A DNA stretch of 64,000 nt from Brenneria nigrifluens DSM 30175 = ATCC 13028 (GTDB lineage: Bacteria; Pseudomonadota; Gammaproteobacteria; Enterobacterales; Enterobacteriaceae): positions 3,224,001 through 3,288,000 of the forward strand of contig NZ_CP034036.1 of NCBI RefSeq assembly GCF_005484965.1, read 5' to 3'. The notes below the pieces were generated by a model. It did not search any database. It saw nothing but the letters and a program-made list of their open reading frames with translations, and had not been told where the DNA came from. Positions within the stretch are counted from its first letter, which is position 1; each line of letters opens with the position of its first letter. The position numbers were made by a program, and so were the translations under genes. Below are positions 24,039-32,904 of this stretch, piece by piece.

Positions 24039-24941
24039 TCAGGCCTGCTTTGCTAACAGCTCCTTAATGCTTTCCTTGAATGCCGCCCCGAAATCCGGGT
24101 TGCGCAAACCATAGGTGATAAACGCCTGCGCGTAGCCCAGCTTACGGCCGCAGTTAAAGTTTTTGCCCGCCATCTGCACCGCATCAACCTGCTGGGTGTG
24201 GATCAACTCGGCAATAACATCGGTAAGCTGAATGCGGCCCCAGGCGCCGGGCACGGCTTTTGCCAGCAGCGGCCAGGCATCCGCGGTCAACACATAGCGG
24301 CCGACCGCCGAAAGATCCGAACCCGCGACAGAAGGCGCTTCCGGTTTCTCGACCATCGAGGTAATGGCTGAAGCATCGCCCGCATTGACCAGCGGCTTGT
24401 CACATTCAACCACGGAATACTCCGGCAAGACTTCATAAGGACGGTGTTTTACCAATACCTGGCTACGCCCCGTCTGTTCAAAACGCGAAATCAGCAACGC
24501 CAGATTATCTTTGGTCTGATCGGCGGTGTTCTCATCCAGCACCACGTCCGGCAACACCACCACAAACGGGGAGTCGCCAATAATCGGTTTCGCACAGGCA
24601 ATCGCGTGGCCCAAGCCCAGGGTTTCACCCTGCCGCACGTTCATGATGGTGACGCCTTTCGGGCAGATGGACTGAACCTCTGCCAGCAGTTGCCGCTTGG
24701 CGCGCTCTTCCAACAGGGATTCGAGCTCGAAGGAGGTATCAAAGTGGTTTTCAATCGCATTTTTAGACGCATGGGTAACCAGCACAATATCCTTGATACC
24801 CGCATTGGCGCACTCGTTAACGATTTTTTCAATTACCGGACGATCGACCAACGGCAACATTTCTTTCGGGATCGCTTTGGTCACCGGCAACAAATTCATC
24901 CCTAAACCAGCAACAGGGATAACGGCTTTCAATGATGTCAT
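24039..24941 (-). CDS. galF: UTP-glucose-1-phosphate uridylyltransferase-like protein GalF
   Basis: A 300-residue nucleotidyltransferase related to GalU. The signature loop reads GLGMNLLPVTKAIPKEMLPL, where GalU has GLGTRMLP; this change and the PGAWGRIQLTDVIAELI segment are typical of GalF, which is thought to modulate UDP-glucose supply rather than act as the main enzyme. ASKNAIENHFDTSFELE and VRQGETLGLGHAI are conserved with GalU. In most enterobacteria galF heads the O-antigen or capsule cluster; here it lies at the distal end, in the same direction as the wza operon. A ugd 3' remnant sits 78 bases upstream. Confidence 0.9.
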   Translation of the reverse strand: MTSLKAVIPVAGLGMNLLPVTKAIPKEMLPLVDRPVIEKIVNECANAGIKDIVLVTHASKNAIENHFDTSFELESLLEERAKRQLLAEVQSICPKGVTIMNVRQGETLGLGHAIACAKPIIGDSPFVVVLPDVVLDENTADQTKDNLALLISRFEQTGRSQVLVKHRPYEVLPEYSVVECDKPLVNAGDASAITSMVEKPEAPSVAGSDLSAVGRYVLTADAWPLLAKAVPGAWGRIQLTDVIAELIHTQQVDAVQMAGKNFNCGRKLGYAQAFITYGLRNPDFGAAFKESIKELLAKQA

Positions 24942-25019
24942 GAATGGATTCTCTTCATCAGGTTGTTTTCACTTGGTAACACAGTAACCTCTGTGTCACG
25001 CATGACATTAAGATTACAC

Positions 25020-25088
25020 CTAATCTTGAGCAAAGCGATCGCGGCGACAGGTTTTTTCCGCTACATCGGACAATTCTGGTGCCGGTGT
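25020..25088 (-). pseudogene. 3' remnant of a second ugd gene
   Basis: Read on the minus strand, 22 codons before a TAG at 25022-25020 encode PAPELSDVAEKTCRRDRFAQD, aligning with the C-terminus of the intact ugd (MAPELSDVTEKTYTRDLFGSD). The DNA identity with 28988-29055 is about 80 percent. Upstream of this the similarity ends. It suggests an earlier ugd lay directly before galF and was replaced or deleted when the segment at about 25090-28980 arrived. Confidence 0.7.
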
Positions 25089-25214
25089 TTAACCGCGTTC
25101 CAAAGTTAAGAAGCCGTCTTTATCAAACAGTTCGGTGGGGGGATAAGGTGTTGGGTAGAGCCGCCGTGCCGGAATATTTTCCGCTGAATTATGATTATCT
25201 AACCGTACTTTTTT
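25089..25214 (-). other. Short open stretch of unknown nature
   Basis: Forty-one sense codons between the vapC-like stop and a TAA at 25091-25089 end in RRLYPTPYPPTELFDKDG, then FLTLERG. It looks protein-like (Pro and Tyr rich) but has no start codon or ribosome site, so it may be the tail of a lost gene. I do not recognise it. Confidence 0.25.
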
Positions 25215-25499
25215 CTACTTAGCCCAAGGATTGAGCACTTTCACGCCGCCGGCTTCATAAGGGGATGTATCACGGGATGCCACAATAAATTTTCGAGAAG
25301 CCGCAATGGCTGCGATATATCCGTCAGGCGTGGGGAATCCTCTTCCGCCGTTCTTCGCTGTAACAACTAAATCGGTATAGTAGCGCGCAGCATCAGTATC
25401 GAACGGCAGGATACGTTCTCTGAATAGATCCAGTAAGCAATTTAGCGCGTGGGCTAGCATGTCTTTGCGTATCAATCCATATTGGCATAGAGCTAACAT
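25215..25499 (-). pseudogene. VapC/FitB-like PIN-domain toxin, N-terminally truncated
   Basis: The 94 codons include the C-terminal two-thirds of a PIN nuclease: RERILPFDTDAARYYTDLVV, then GGRGFPTPDGYIAAIAASRK, FIVASRDTSPYEAGGVKVLNPW. Two C-terminal acidic residues of the active site (in TPDGYIAA and SRDTS) remain, but the N-terminal LLDTNV-type strand with the first catalytic Asp and about 40 residues are missing. No antitoxin gene is adjacent. It is likely an inactive remnant. Confidence 0.75.
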
Positions 25500-25556
25500 T
25501 ATAAGGTGGACTCGAAATAATTATCGAACTCCAAAAATTTTTCCCCATACTCAAAC

Positions 25557-26762
25557 TTACTCTTTCACATGCATCTCATCTATATCCACTTTATAGAGCA
25601 TGACGGGATTCACCAGATCATCTATATTTGTAAGCGACGGTTTTCCGTTTATTATTTTCCCCAAATAACGCTGAGAACGTATTTTACTTTTCACTAACTG
25701 ATTTTTCCCATCAGCTATTCTTATCAGTGATTCCGAGATATTTTTGAAGGTATTACTATTCATTAGTACATCAGAGATTCCGCCGTTTGTCCATATACCG
25801 TACTTCATACCGGATATAGTATTTCCGTCTATCAGAACATTTTTTATAGCATTATTTATTGCTATACCTCCAAATTGTACATTCTCTCCATCTCCACAAA
25901 TATAATTCTTCACTATCTGAACATTATCAGCCGGAGTATTAATACGATTCAGAAAGATACCCGCAGTTTTAAACCTAGAAATATCATTACCTTCCACCAA
26001 GCAGTTCCCGCCAGATTCAAGGAATATTCCAGCCTTACAGTCAGCAATCGTATTATTTCTTATCTCGCCATTTTGCCGCCCTTTGTTTGCCTCAAAATCG
26101 ATGGCGTTATCCTTTGTTTTTCTGATATTACATTGTTCAACGATAATGTCCGTTGGATTCTGAGCCTGAATGCCGATGTAACCCGTATTGATTATAGTTG
26201 TCCCATAACATTTACAAGAACGAGACCCCCTGGCAAATTGAATTCCATTATAGGTAACATTAGCAATCTTGGTTTTTGATGTAGTTGAACAGTTATTAGC
26301 ATTAATAAACACTATTCCAGAAAAACCGTTGTTACCGCCAGCATTACTACCATCAACGGTAACTTCAATAACACAGTTACGTATCCCATCCGCTGAAGCG
26401 TTACTCATTATCGCACCACTTACCCCCTCACTCCCTTCAGCTAGAACAATTGTACCCTCCCCATAAATCCGTAAATCACTCCTTAATTTGAGACAAATCG
26501 AATTCCTTCCAATGATTCCAGGAACACCGGGGTGTTTTATCGGAGATACTATGTACTTCTTCGACAGATACAGGTTTTGGCATCCGGAATCTATTGCGGC
26601 CTGGATGGCGGGAGTGTCGTCACCACCACCTCCGGTGGCTCCAAACTGCTCCGGAGTAACAGTATCATTTCTAGACAAGGCAAGTGCCTTTTCACTAAAC
26701 ACACGGTTGGATACTACAATAACAGCAAGATATTTAAGGAAAAATCGTCTACTGCTTATCAT
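25557..26762 (-). CDS. Tat-exported right-handed beta-helix (pectate-lyase-like) protein
   Basis: The 401-residue product begins MISSRRFFLKYLAVIVVSNR; SRRFFLK matches the twin-arginine consensus and is followed by a hydrophobic stretch, so export of a folded protein by Tat is predicted. After VTPEQFGATGGGGDDTPAIQ, the start of the Pectate_lyase_3/tailspike fold, many short repeats with Asn/Ile/Gly spacing (GIRNCVIEVTVDG, GYIGIQAQN, NAIDFEAN, AGIFLESGGN) form a parallel beta-helix. Such proteins are polysaccharide lyases, epimerases or glycosidases. At the distal end of the exopolysaccharide locus it may trim or degrade that polymer. The catalytic residues cannot be assigned. The ribosome site is weak. 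Confidence 0.75.
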   Translation of the reverse strand: MISSRRFFLKYLAVIVVSNRVFSEKALALSRNDTVTPEQFGATGGGGDDTPAIQAAIDSGCQNLYLSKKYIVSPIKHPGVPGIIGRNSICLKLRSDLRIYGEGTIVLAEGSEGVSGAIMSNASADGIRNCVIEVTVDGSNAGGNNGFSGIVFINANNCSTTSKTKIANVTYNGIQFARGSRSCKCYGTTIINTGYIGIQAQNPTDIIVEQCNIRKTKDNAIDFEANKGRQNGEIRNNTIADCKAGIFLESGGNCLVEGNDISRFKTAGIFLNRINTPADNVQIVKNYICGDGENVQFGGIAINNAIKNVLIDGNTISGMKYGIWTNGGISDVLMNSNTFKNISESLIRIADGKNQLVKSKIRSQRYLGKIINGKPSLTNIDDLVNPVMLYKVDIDEMHVKE

Positions 26763-26959
26763 TTTTTATTACCAAATTTAAACGACATCTCATCATAATA
26801 CAGATAAGTATGATCGAAACATTGCAAAATGTTAGAGCTGGCAATAAAATGAGCCTGCACATTTTAAGATAATTCTTAATTAGAGAATTTTTCTTAAAAA
26901 AAACAACAGATTAAATGAATATATTATTGTTCTATATAAAAATATATCAAAGGAATAAA
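26763..26959. other. AT-rich divergent intergenic region
   Basis: It separates the beta-helix gene from the plus-strand Wzy-like gene and should hold promoters for both. Base composition is very AT-rich, so -10-like hexamers are common and none can be chosen. AAGGA before the ATG at 26960 is the ribosome site of the right-hand gene. Confidence 0.35.
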
Positions 26960-28180
26960 ATGACTAACTTTCTTTATTGTTCTGTTTTTGTTCTTTTTTT
27001 GATGCCTAAAATAAATATAATATCTGTGGGTAACTATAATGCTGGTATACGTATAGATGATTTTATCATCGCTATATGGCTGTTTATTTTCCTGTTTGGT
27101 TACGTTTCAAACAAAAAGAATACAATTAGAGTCATTGACGCAAAATACTATAAATTTATTATATTTATATTTATAGGAACATGCTTTACACTATTATTTT
27201 CCAATCAAGGTTCTATCATATTTCCATTCAGATTCCTTGAATATTTTACATTTTTTATTATGGGTGTATATCTCGCAAAAAAAGATGTTTACATGATGGG
27301 AATGATGAAAGTGATTCTTTATTTTAATATAATCATTTCATTACTACAATCGATGGAAATTATTGGTGGGTTTACTGTTAGTGGTTATAATTCAGATGTG
27401 TCATCAAGAGTCATAGGGCTAACTAGCGGCCCTTGGGAGCTTGGAGTTTTATTGAACTTTCTCACTTGCTATTTCTTGTCCAGCAAGCAAGGGAATTCAT
27501 ATAAAATTATTATTTTTTTCATTTCCTTATTCGTTATTTTCCTTTCAGGTTCTCGTATGTCATTCGTTGCGCAAATGGTTGTGGCAGTTGCTTACTTACT
27601 AAAAACATCATCAGCATTAGGTGTTATAAAAAAAGTAATGATAATGGCTCCATTATTTGTTGCATCAGTTTTTTATCTTTCTAACTCTGCCATTGCGGAA
27701 AGATCGGTAAATCTTTTTAACGCAGATAACTTAATCGAATTACCCACGACATACAGAGCGACAACTTTACTTCATGGCAACCCTGACTGGTCAAACTTTG
27801 ACATTCTGGGTGGTGATGTTGATGCAAGTTGGTCGATACGTTCCATTAAATGGGTTTATGCTGTTAAGTTATTCTTATCTAACCCGGTATTCATTGCCAC
27901 TGGAGTAGGCGCGGGAACATTTGGTAATGCACTAGATGGTGACTGGCTCCGGATGTTGATAGAATGTGGAGTGGTTGGATTAATTTTATTTTTATCATTC
28001 CTTTCAGCAAATAAAAAACTTTCCTTAATGAATTATCTTATATTTTATTCATTTTCAATAAACATGATTATGATTGATATTTACATGTCTTATAAAGTAA
28101 TGTCTTTTATGCTTTTCATTTTCGGGTATATGTATATAGAGACAAGAAAAACAATACAACAATTGACTTTAGAAAAATAA
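26960..28180 (+). CDS. Wzy-like polysaccharide polymerase/O-antigen ligase family membrane protein
   Basis: Starting at the ATG at 26960 (AAGGA six bases upstream), 406 residues with about ten to eleven hydrophobic segments and a large periplasmic loop in the C-terminal half (around NLFNADNLIELPTTYRATTL). SGSRMSF and GVGAGTFGNALDGDWLRMLIECGVVGL fit the Wzy_C/O-antigen ligase pattern. It is transcribed against the rest of the polysaccharide locus, is very AT-rich and is flanked by an IS110 remnant, which suggests separate acquisition. It may be an alternative polymerase beside the one at 33905-35095, or a ligase. Confidence 0.7.
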   Translation: MTNFLYCSVFVLFLMPKINIISVGNYNAGIRIDDFIIAIWLFIFLFGYVSNKKNTIRVIDAKYYKFIIFIFIGTCFTLLFSNQGSIIFPFRFLEYFTFFIMGVYLAKKDVYMMGMMKVILYFNIIISLLQSMEIIGGFTVSGYNSDVSSRVIGLTSGPWELGVLLNFLTCYFLSSKQGNSYKIIIFFISLFVIFLSGSRMSFVAQMVVAVAYLLKTSSALGVIKKVMIMAPLFVASVFYLSNSAIAERSVNLFNADNLIELPTTYRATTLLHGNPDWSNFDILGGDVDASWSIRSIKWVYAVKLFLSNPVFIATGVGAGTFGNALDGDWLRMLIECGVVGLILFLSFLSANKKLSLMNYLIFYSFSINMIMIDIYMSYKVMSFMLFIFGYMYIETRKTIQQLTLEK

Positions 28181-28233
28181 AATTTAAAGTATAAAATGCT
28201 TTTCACTCCTTTGTGAGTATACGAGAGGCATTT

Positions 28234-28446
28234 ATGAATTCTCAATTGCCGGCTGGAGCCAGAGCGGTCATGCGCTGTGCCCAAAGGCGGGATGATCGCC
28301 TCGGAAGATGGCTTAATCATATCACTGAGCGCCGGGGAAAAATGAAAGCTACAGTGGCGCAGGCAAATAAGTTAACACGTATTGTCTGGCGGTTGCTGTC
28401 TGAACCGGTTGATTTCAATATGGATAAGGCATTTGCGATAAGGTAA
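28234..28446 (+). pseudogene. IS110-family transposase C-terminal remnant
   Basis: Seventy residues matching the last part of IS110/IS1111-type transposases: LPAGARAVMRCAQRRDDRLG, then RWLNHITERRGKMKATVAQA and NKLTRIVWRLL. The N-terminal catalytic domain is absent. The sequence is unrelated to the element at 915-2190 at this end. Confidence 0.7.
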
Positions 28447-28984
28447 TACTGTTTGTAGCACAATATGCAATTTTACTGAGTTTGCGGGCACTGATGAAAA
28501 AATGGTAACCCTCCCTTGTGAAAGCCTGAAGTCGATCCTGGTAAAAAATACCAAATACCGGCAAAGTGATAAGGAAACAGGGTGCGGATGACATCATGGC
28601 GCGGGCAGGTTTTTCTCAAAATAGACGCCGGATATATGACAGCAAACCGGATCTCGTCAGTACTTGTAAAACACGGGACGTCCACATATGATCTACAATT
28701 ACGTAAGTTATTTAGATCCGTATAAGCTTGAGCGCAAAATCAAACAGCAGTCGGCGGATAAAAAGCGCCGGTGGCAAAAACGTAATGCCCACTCTCCGCT
28801 GAACGGGCCATACCCATTATGCTGGATGATGACTTGGTTCCCTTCCTGGCCCAACAGTTGGCTCAATGAGATGCTGCCCTGCCGAAAATCGCTTTAGCTG
28901 ATACCCATCACTCTATATAACGTTAATATATCTGCACAATGACAGTTCACCGATTGCTTACAAATATCTCATAGAAGTAAACAC
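28447..28984. other. Intergenic region between the IS remnant and ugd, no confident gene
   Basis: Several short open frames occur on both strands, none with a recognisable family and a good start. A plus-strand stretch at about 28590-28725 reads MTSWRGQVFLKIDAGYMTAN and may be part of a degraded gene. The composition is mixed, consistent with mobile-element debris. Confidence 0.4.
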
Positions 28985-30151
28985 CTAATCTGAACCAAAA
29001 AGATCACGGGTATAGGTTTTTTCCGTCACATCAGACAGTTCCGGCGCCATACGGTTGGAAAGAATAACATCTGAGATTTTCTTGAATTCAACCAAATCGT
29101 GAATAACACGAGAACGGAAAAAAGTGTCTTCTTTCAACTCTGGCTCATAGACCACAACTTCAATTCCTTTTGCTTTGATACGCTTCATTACGCCCTGAAT
29201 TGCAGAAGCGCGGAAATTATCCGATCCTGATTTCATCACCAGGCGGTAAACACCAACGATTTTTGGGTTACGCTCGATAACAGAATCGGCAATAAAATCT
29301 TTGCGGGTGCGGTTGGCTTCAACAATAGCATTGATTAAATTATTAGGCACACTTTCATAATTAGCTAACAATTGTTTCGTATCTTTGGGAAGACAGTAAC
29401 CGCCATAACCAAAGGAAGGATTATTGTAGTGATTACCAATACGTGGGTCTAAACCAACCCCTTCAATGATCTGTTTGCTATCTAACCCATTAGTTTGTGC
29501 GTAGGTATCAAGCTCATTAAAATAAGCTACGCGCATTGCCAGATAGGTATTGGCGAACAGTTTTATCGCTTCTGCTTCCGTTGAGTCCGTATGCAACACC
29601 GGGACATCTTTCTTTATAGCCCCCTGTAACAATAAAGCCGCGAACTTCTCAGCACGCTCTGAACGTTCGCCAACAATAATACGGGAAGGATACAAGTTAT
29701 CATACAACGCTTTACCTTCGCGTAGAAACTCCGGCGAAAAAATAATGCCTTCCGTATTATGCTTTTTCCGTGCTTGCGCCGTGAAACCAACTGGAACCGT
29801 AGACTTAACAATCATTATCGCATTTGGATTGATAGCCAACACATCGCTAATAACCGATTCCACAGAACTAGTATTAAAGTAATGCGTTTTTGGATCGTAA
29901 TCAGTCGGAGTGGCTATAATCACAAACTCGGCTTGTTCAAAGGCTTCACGCTTGTCTGTTGTTGCCCGAAAATTAAGAGACTCGTTCTTCAGGAAATGTT
30001 CGATCTCCTTATCCACAATAGGAGACTGTTTATTATTTAGCAGCGCAACCTTTTCTTCAATGATATCTAAGGCAATAACATCATTGTGCTGAGCCAACAA
30101 TATGGCATTGGACAAACCGACGTATCCTGTACCTGCGATTGCTATTTTCAT
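28985..30151 (-). CDS. ugd: UDP-glucose 6-dehydrogenase
   Basis: Two-step NAD-dependent oxidation of UDP-glucose to UDP-glucuronate. The 388-residue protein starts MKIAIAGTGYVGLSNAILLA (Rossmann motif GxGxxG at 7-12). The catalytic Cys is in GYGGYCLPKDTKQL near residue 260. It supplies UDP-GlcA for the polymer of this locus and perhaps for lipid A modification. It is the last gene of the leftward operon, 230 bases after wzx, so it may have its own promoter. The C-terminal 22 residues are echoed by the remnant at 25020-25088. Confidence 0.96.
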   Translation of the reverse strand: MKIAIAGTGYVGLSNAILLAQHNDVIALDIIEEKVALLNNKQSPIVDKEIEHFLKNESLNFRATTDKREAFEQAEFVIIATPTDYDPKTHYFNTSSVESVISDVLAINPNAIMIVKSTVPVGFTAQARKKHNTEGIIFSPEFLREGKALYDNLYPSRIIVGERSERAEKFAALLLQGAIKKDVPVLHTDSTEAEAIKLFANTYLAMRVAYFNELDTYAQTNGLDSKQIIEGVGLDPRIGNHYNNPSFGYGGYCLPKDTKQLLANYESVPNNLINAIVEANRTRKDFIADSVIERNPKIVGVYRLVMKSGSDNFRASAIQGVMKRIKAKGIEVVVYEPELKEDTFFRSRVIHDLVEFKKISDVILSNRMAPELSDVTEKTYTRDLFGSD

Positions 30152-30383
30152 TTTTCAACCATTTAACGTTAAATAAAAAATTAAAAATATTTATAAGAAG
30201 ACTAAAAACATGATAAAAACCAATAGAAAAAATTCACATCGAATGCATTTATTACTTATTTTCAAGAAAGCAGATTATAAAATCATTATTACTGCCTAAT
30301 GCATACATCTTTCAAAACACCATCAAATAGATAAATAACCCACCTCATAAAGTCAATTATTATATCATTGATCATAGGGAATT
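30152..30383. other. AT-rich gap between wzx and ugd
   Basis: No gene is visible. It could contain a ugd promoter, since the gene on either side is leftward, but no hexamer pair stands out from the AT-rich background. Confidence 0.3.
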
Positions 30384-31604
30384 CTATAAGTTGCGCACTT
30401 CTTTTTTTACATGTTTATTATAATAATAATACTGGACAAGCAACCCCGTCATCTCAGCCAGCATTTCCCCTAAAAGCCCGCCCCAAACTCCATAAAAATA
30501 GCCAAAGAAACAAATAGCCAACACACCCACCACAGCAGAGGCAGCATTTGCAATCGATATTTTTTTGGATATGCCTATGGCGACCAAAGCTAAGCCATAC
30601 CCCCTAGACATACAAATTATTGAGACTATAGCTCCAGCAAGAAAACAGTATTCCAAGCTTATATGAATTGTATTTGAATATATGTATGGGCTAATAAAAT
30701 AACAAGTAATTGCAAATCCTATCATGCTAACAATCCCAACCACAAAATTAACAATAATTGAGATTTTTATCCTTTTAGCTCTTGTATCAACCGATGCCGT
30801 TCCAATCCAACTCTGCAAACGACTAGGAAACCCACTCAAGACTGATAAGGCCATTCTGAACAGCCGTTCAATACCTGCGAAAACGGCCACAGCTGCAGGA
30901 TTCACAAATCCGATTAGTGTAATTGGTAAGGACGTGTAAAAAGTGCTAATCACTCGCCCTAAAACTAACTGATAATGCTCTTTAAATAACAATTTTAAGC
31001 CATTGTAATCATTTCTCTTCGGAATTAACGGTACTTTTAAAAAGTAGGATGCTAAAAACATTGACACAAGAAATGAGAGCAACAATGCAAGGCTATAAAA
31101 AATCAATCCACCGTAAATACGAATAAGAACAATACTAACGCCACACAGTATTAATTTTGGAATTACAATAAAGTAGAGGATATATTCAGGCTTATTCAAA
31201 CCGATTAAATACCAATTAGGTAAAAGTGCCCCACAGGTAATAGCGATAGTCATTACAATTGCGGACAAAAGGAACTCATCAATCAAGAGCCAGCAAATAA
31301 ATACTGAGATTTGAACACAAAAAAAACTTATAATTAACCGAGATGATAAAGACTTCCCATACCAAAACTTCCTTTTCGTATCATCTAAACCAGCTATCAA
31401 CTGAGGACCAATTACCCCCCATCCCAGTTCTCCTATGACTGCACATGCACCGCCAATGGACTGAGCCACACCAACTGCAATGATAACTTTGCTGCCATAC
31501 AAGGATGTTATTGTTGGATATACTATAAATGGTATCATTGCTGATAATAATGGAAGAACAAAATATAAAAACATTTTCCATATATTTTGTTTAGTGAAAA
31601 TCAT
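30384..31604 (-). CDS. wzx: Wzx-type lipid-linked oligosaccharide flippase
   Basis: Moves undecaprenyl-pyrophosphate-linked repeat units across the inner membrane. From the ATG at 31604 (GAGG seven bases upstream) 406 residues contain about twelve hydrophobic helices, starting FLYFVLPLLSAMIPFIVYPT, the MOP superfamily pattern. Basic and polar residues inside some helices (for example FGNPAAVAVF-like segment IGFVNPAAVAVFAGIERLFR) are typical of Wzx. The overlap and order with the upstream glycosyltransferase gene place it in the same operon. Wzx proteins are identified mainly by topology, so the name rests on context too. Confidence 0.85.
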   Translation of the reverse strand: MIFTKQNIWKMFLYFVLPLLSAMIPFIVYPTITSLYGSKVIIAVGVAQSIGGACAVIGELGWGVIGPQLIAGLDDTKRKFWYGKSLSSRLIISFFCVQISVFICWLLIDEFLLSAIVMTIAITCGALLPNWYLIGLNKPEYILYFIVIPKLILCGVSIVLIRIYGGLIFYSLALLLSFLVSMFLASYFLKVPLIPKRNDYNGLKLLFKEHYQLVLGRVISTFYTSLPITLIGFVNPAAVAVFAGIERLFRMALSVLSGFPSRLQSWIGTASVDTRAKRIKISIIVNFVVGIVSMIGFAITCYFISPYIYSNTIHISLEYCFLAGAIVSIICMSRGYGLALVAIGISKKISIANAASAVVGVLAICFFGYFYGVWGGLLGEMLAEMTGLLVQYYYYNKHVKKEVRNL

Positions 31605-31613
31605 CACAAGACC

Positions 31614-32846
31614 TCAGTTAACAATACATCTGGAAATCGTTGTAATGACGTCATTCATCGGTCTCCCATAAGATTGAACCAAGGTTTCATCATATTCATA
31701 ACAACCATTTTCATGTACATCCTGAATAGCACAAAAAAGTTTATCCGCCAATTTATCAGGCGATGCGACAGCCACATACATTCGTGGATGTAATCCCTGT
31801 CTAGTGCCATTCAGATCATTTGTAACTGCATATGCACCACTTGTTATCGCATCCAGCGGGGGATGCGATGGATGAGGACTACATTGAAGAGAAAAGACAA
31901 TATCCGTCTCACCAAGTTTATTAAAATAACCCTCCCAAGATAGTTTACCTAATGAACGTAATGTCACCTTATCAGATAAGACTATATCTTCATGCTTCTC
32001 ACCAGCACTTACAACTTCCAATTCATAATCGGTTACATCAATTTTTTTTGCAAGAAGAGTAAGTGCACCAATTCCTATATCAAACAAATTCCGGGGTTTA
32101 CTGGGTCTGCCATAAAATAGTATTCTAATCTTTTTTGAAGATTTTCTGTCAGCACATGATTTCTTTAACATGTGCAAATCAATCTCAGGGAAGAAAACCA
32201 ATTCTTCAGAGCAAGGTATGTTCGCTTTTTTTAATGCATTAAATAACGGATATGAATTTACTATATGATGAAATCCTATTAGATATGTCTCTTCTGTCAG
32301 AGCAAAAGCTGTAGACCATGGATGGAACCCGGATTCATGATCCTGAATTAAATACACTACGTTTTGTGGCTTGATTATACCAAGATGGGCCGCTACAGTT
32401 AAAGAATGTGCTGTCGTCCAATAAGTCGCTATCCATATATCATCAGGATTAACACTAAGATTTACGATATCATAATCACTTACAAACTCAACGCTAATAT
32501 TTGGGAAAAGGTTATTAGCTATCCACCCCTTGCTCTGCTCATCAGGAAATATGCCGAACGTAATAATCCGAACATCTAAGGATAGATTTAATGATAAACG
32601 TGAAGTGAATTCCAGCGCTGTTTTAATTCCTGCAAAAACGCCATTAGGTGGTAACCCTGGCAAAATCAAATTTATTTTTTTTCCTACATTCGAATTAGTA
32701 TTAATGCATGAAGCAGCTAAGCTGTACGTATTCAATCGGGAATAAGCCACAGCATGTTCGTATTTGGCACTCTTTTGGACATATAGCGCTGTTATTTTCT
32801 TTTCTTTAATTTTTGCATGAATTTTTGATTGTATTTTTTTTAACAC
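31614..32846 (-). CDS. Glycosyltransferase of the WsaF/rhamnosyltransferase (GT4) type
   Basis: The GTG at 32846 has GAGG five bases upstream and gives 410 residues; the frame upstream is open but lacks signals. It shows a GT-B layout: NLILPGLPPNGVFAGIKTAL near residue 60, an acceptor-side domain containing VYLIQDHESGFHPWSTAF, and a nucleotide-sugar domain with KIRILFYGRPSKPRNLFDIG and SLQCSPHPSHPPLDAITSGA. These resemble the WsaF rhamnosyltransferase family. With rfbBACD in the same operon, dTDP-L-rhamnose is a plausible donor. The linkage cannot be predicted. Confidence 0.75.
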   Translation of the reverse strand: MLKKIQSKIHAKIKEKKITALYVQKSAKYEHAVAYSRLNTYSLAASCINTNSNVGKKINLILPGLPPNGVFAGIKTALEFTSRLSLNLSLDVRIITFGIFPDEQSKGWIANNLFPNISVEFVSDYDIVNLSVNPDDIWIATYWTTAHSLTVAAHLGIIKPQNVVYLIQDHESGFHPWSTAFALTEETYLIGFHHIVNSYPLFNALKKANIPCSEELVFFPEIDLHMLKKSCADRKSSKKIRILFYGRPSKPRNLFDIGIGALTLLAKKIDVTDYELEVVSAGEKHEDIVLSDKVTLRSLGKLSWEGYFNKLGETDIVFSLQCSPHPSHPPLDAITSGAYAVTNDLNGTRQGLHPRMYVAVASPDKLADKLFCAIQDVHENGCYEYDETLVQSYGRPMNDVITTISRCIVN

Positions 32847-32904
32847 AATGACCTCATCAATTATACTATAGCTAAAGACGGCAAATACAACTAAGAATAT
32901 TTTA

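Noticed and set aside
28688..28897. 69-codon plus-strand open frame before ugd
   Set aside because: No family, and a competing frame looks equally protein-like; probably mobile-element debris.
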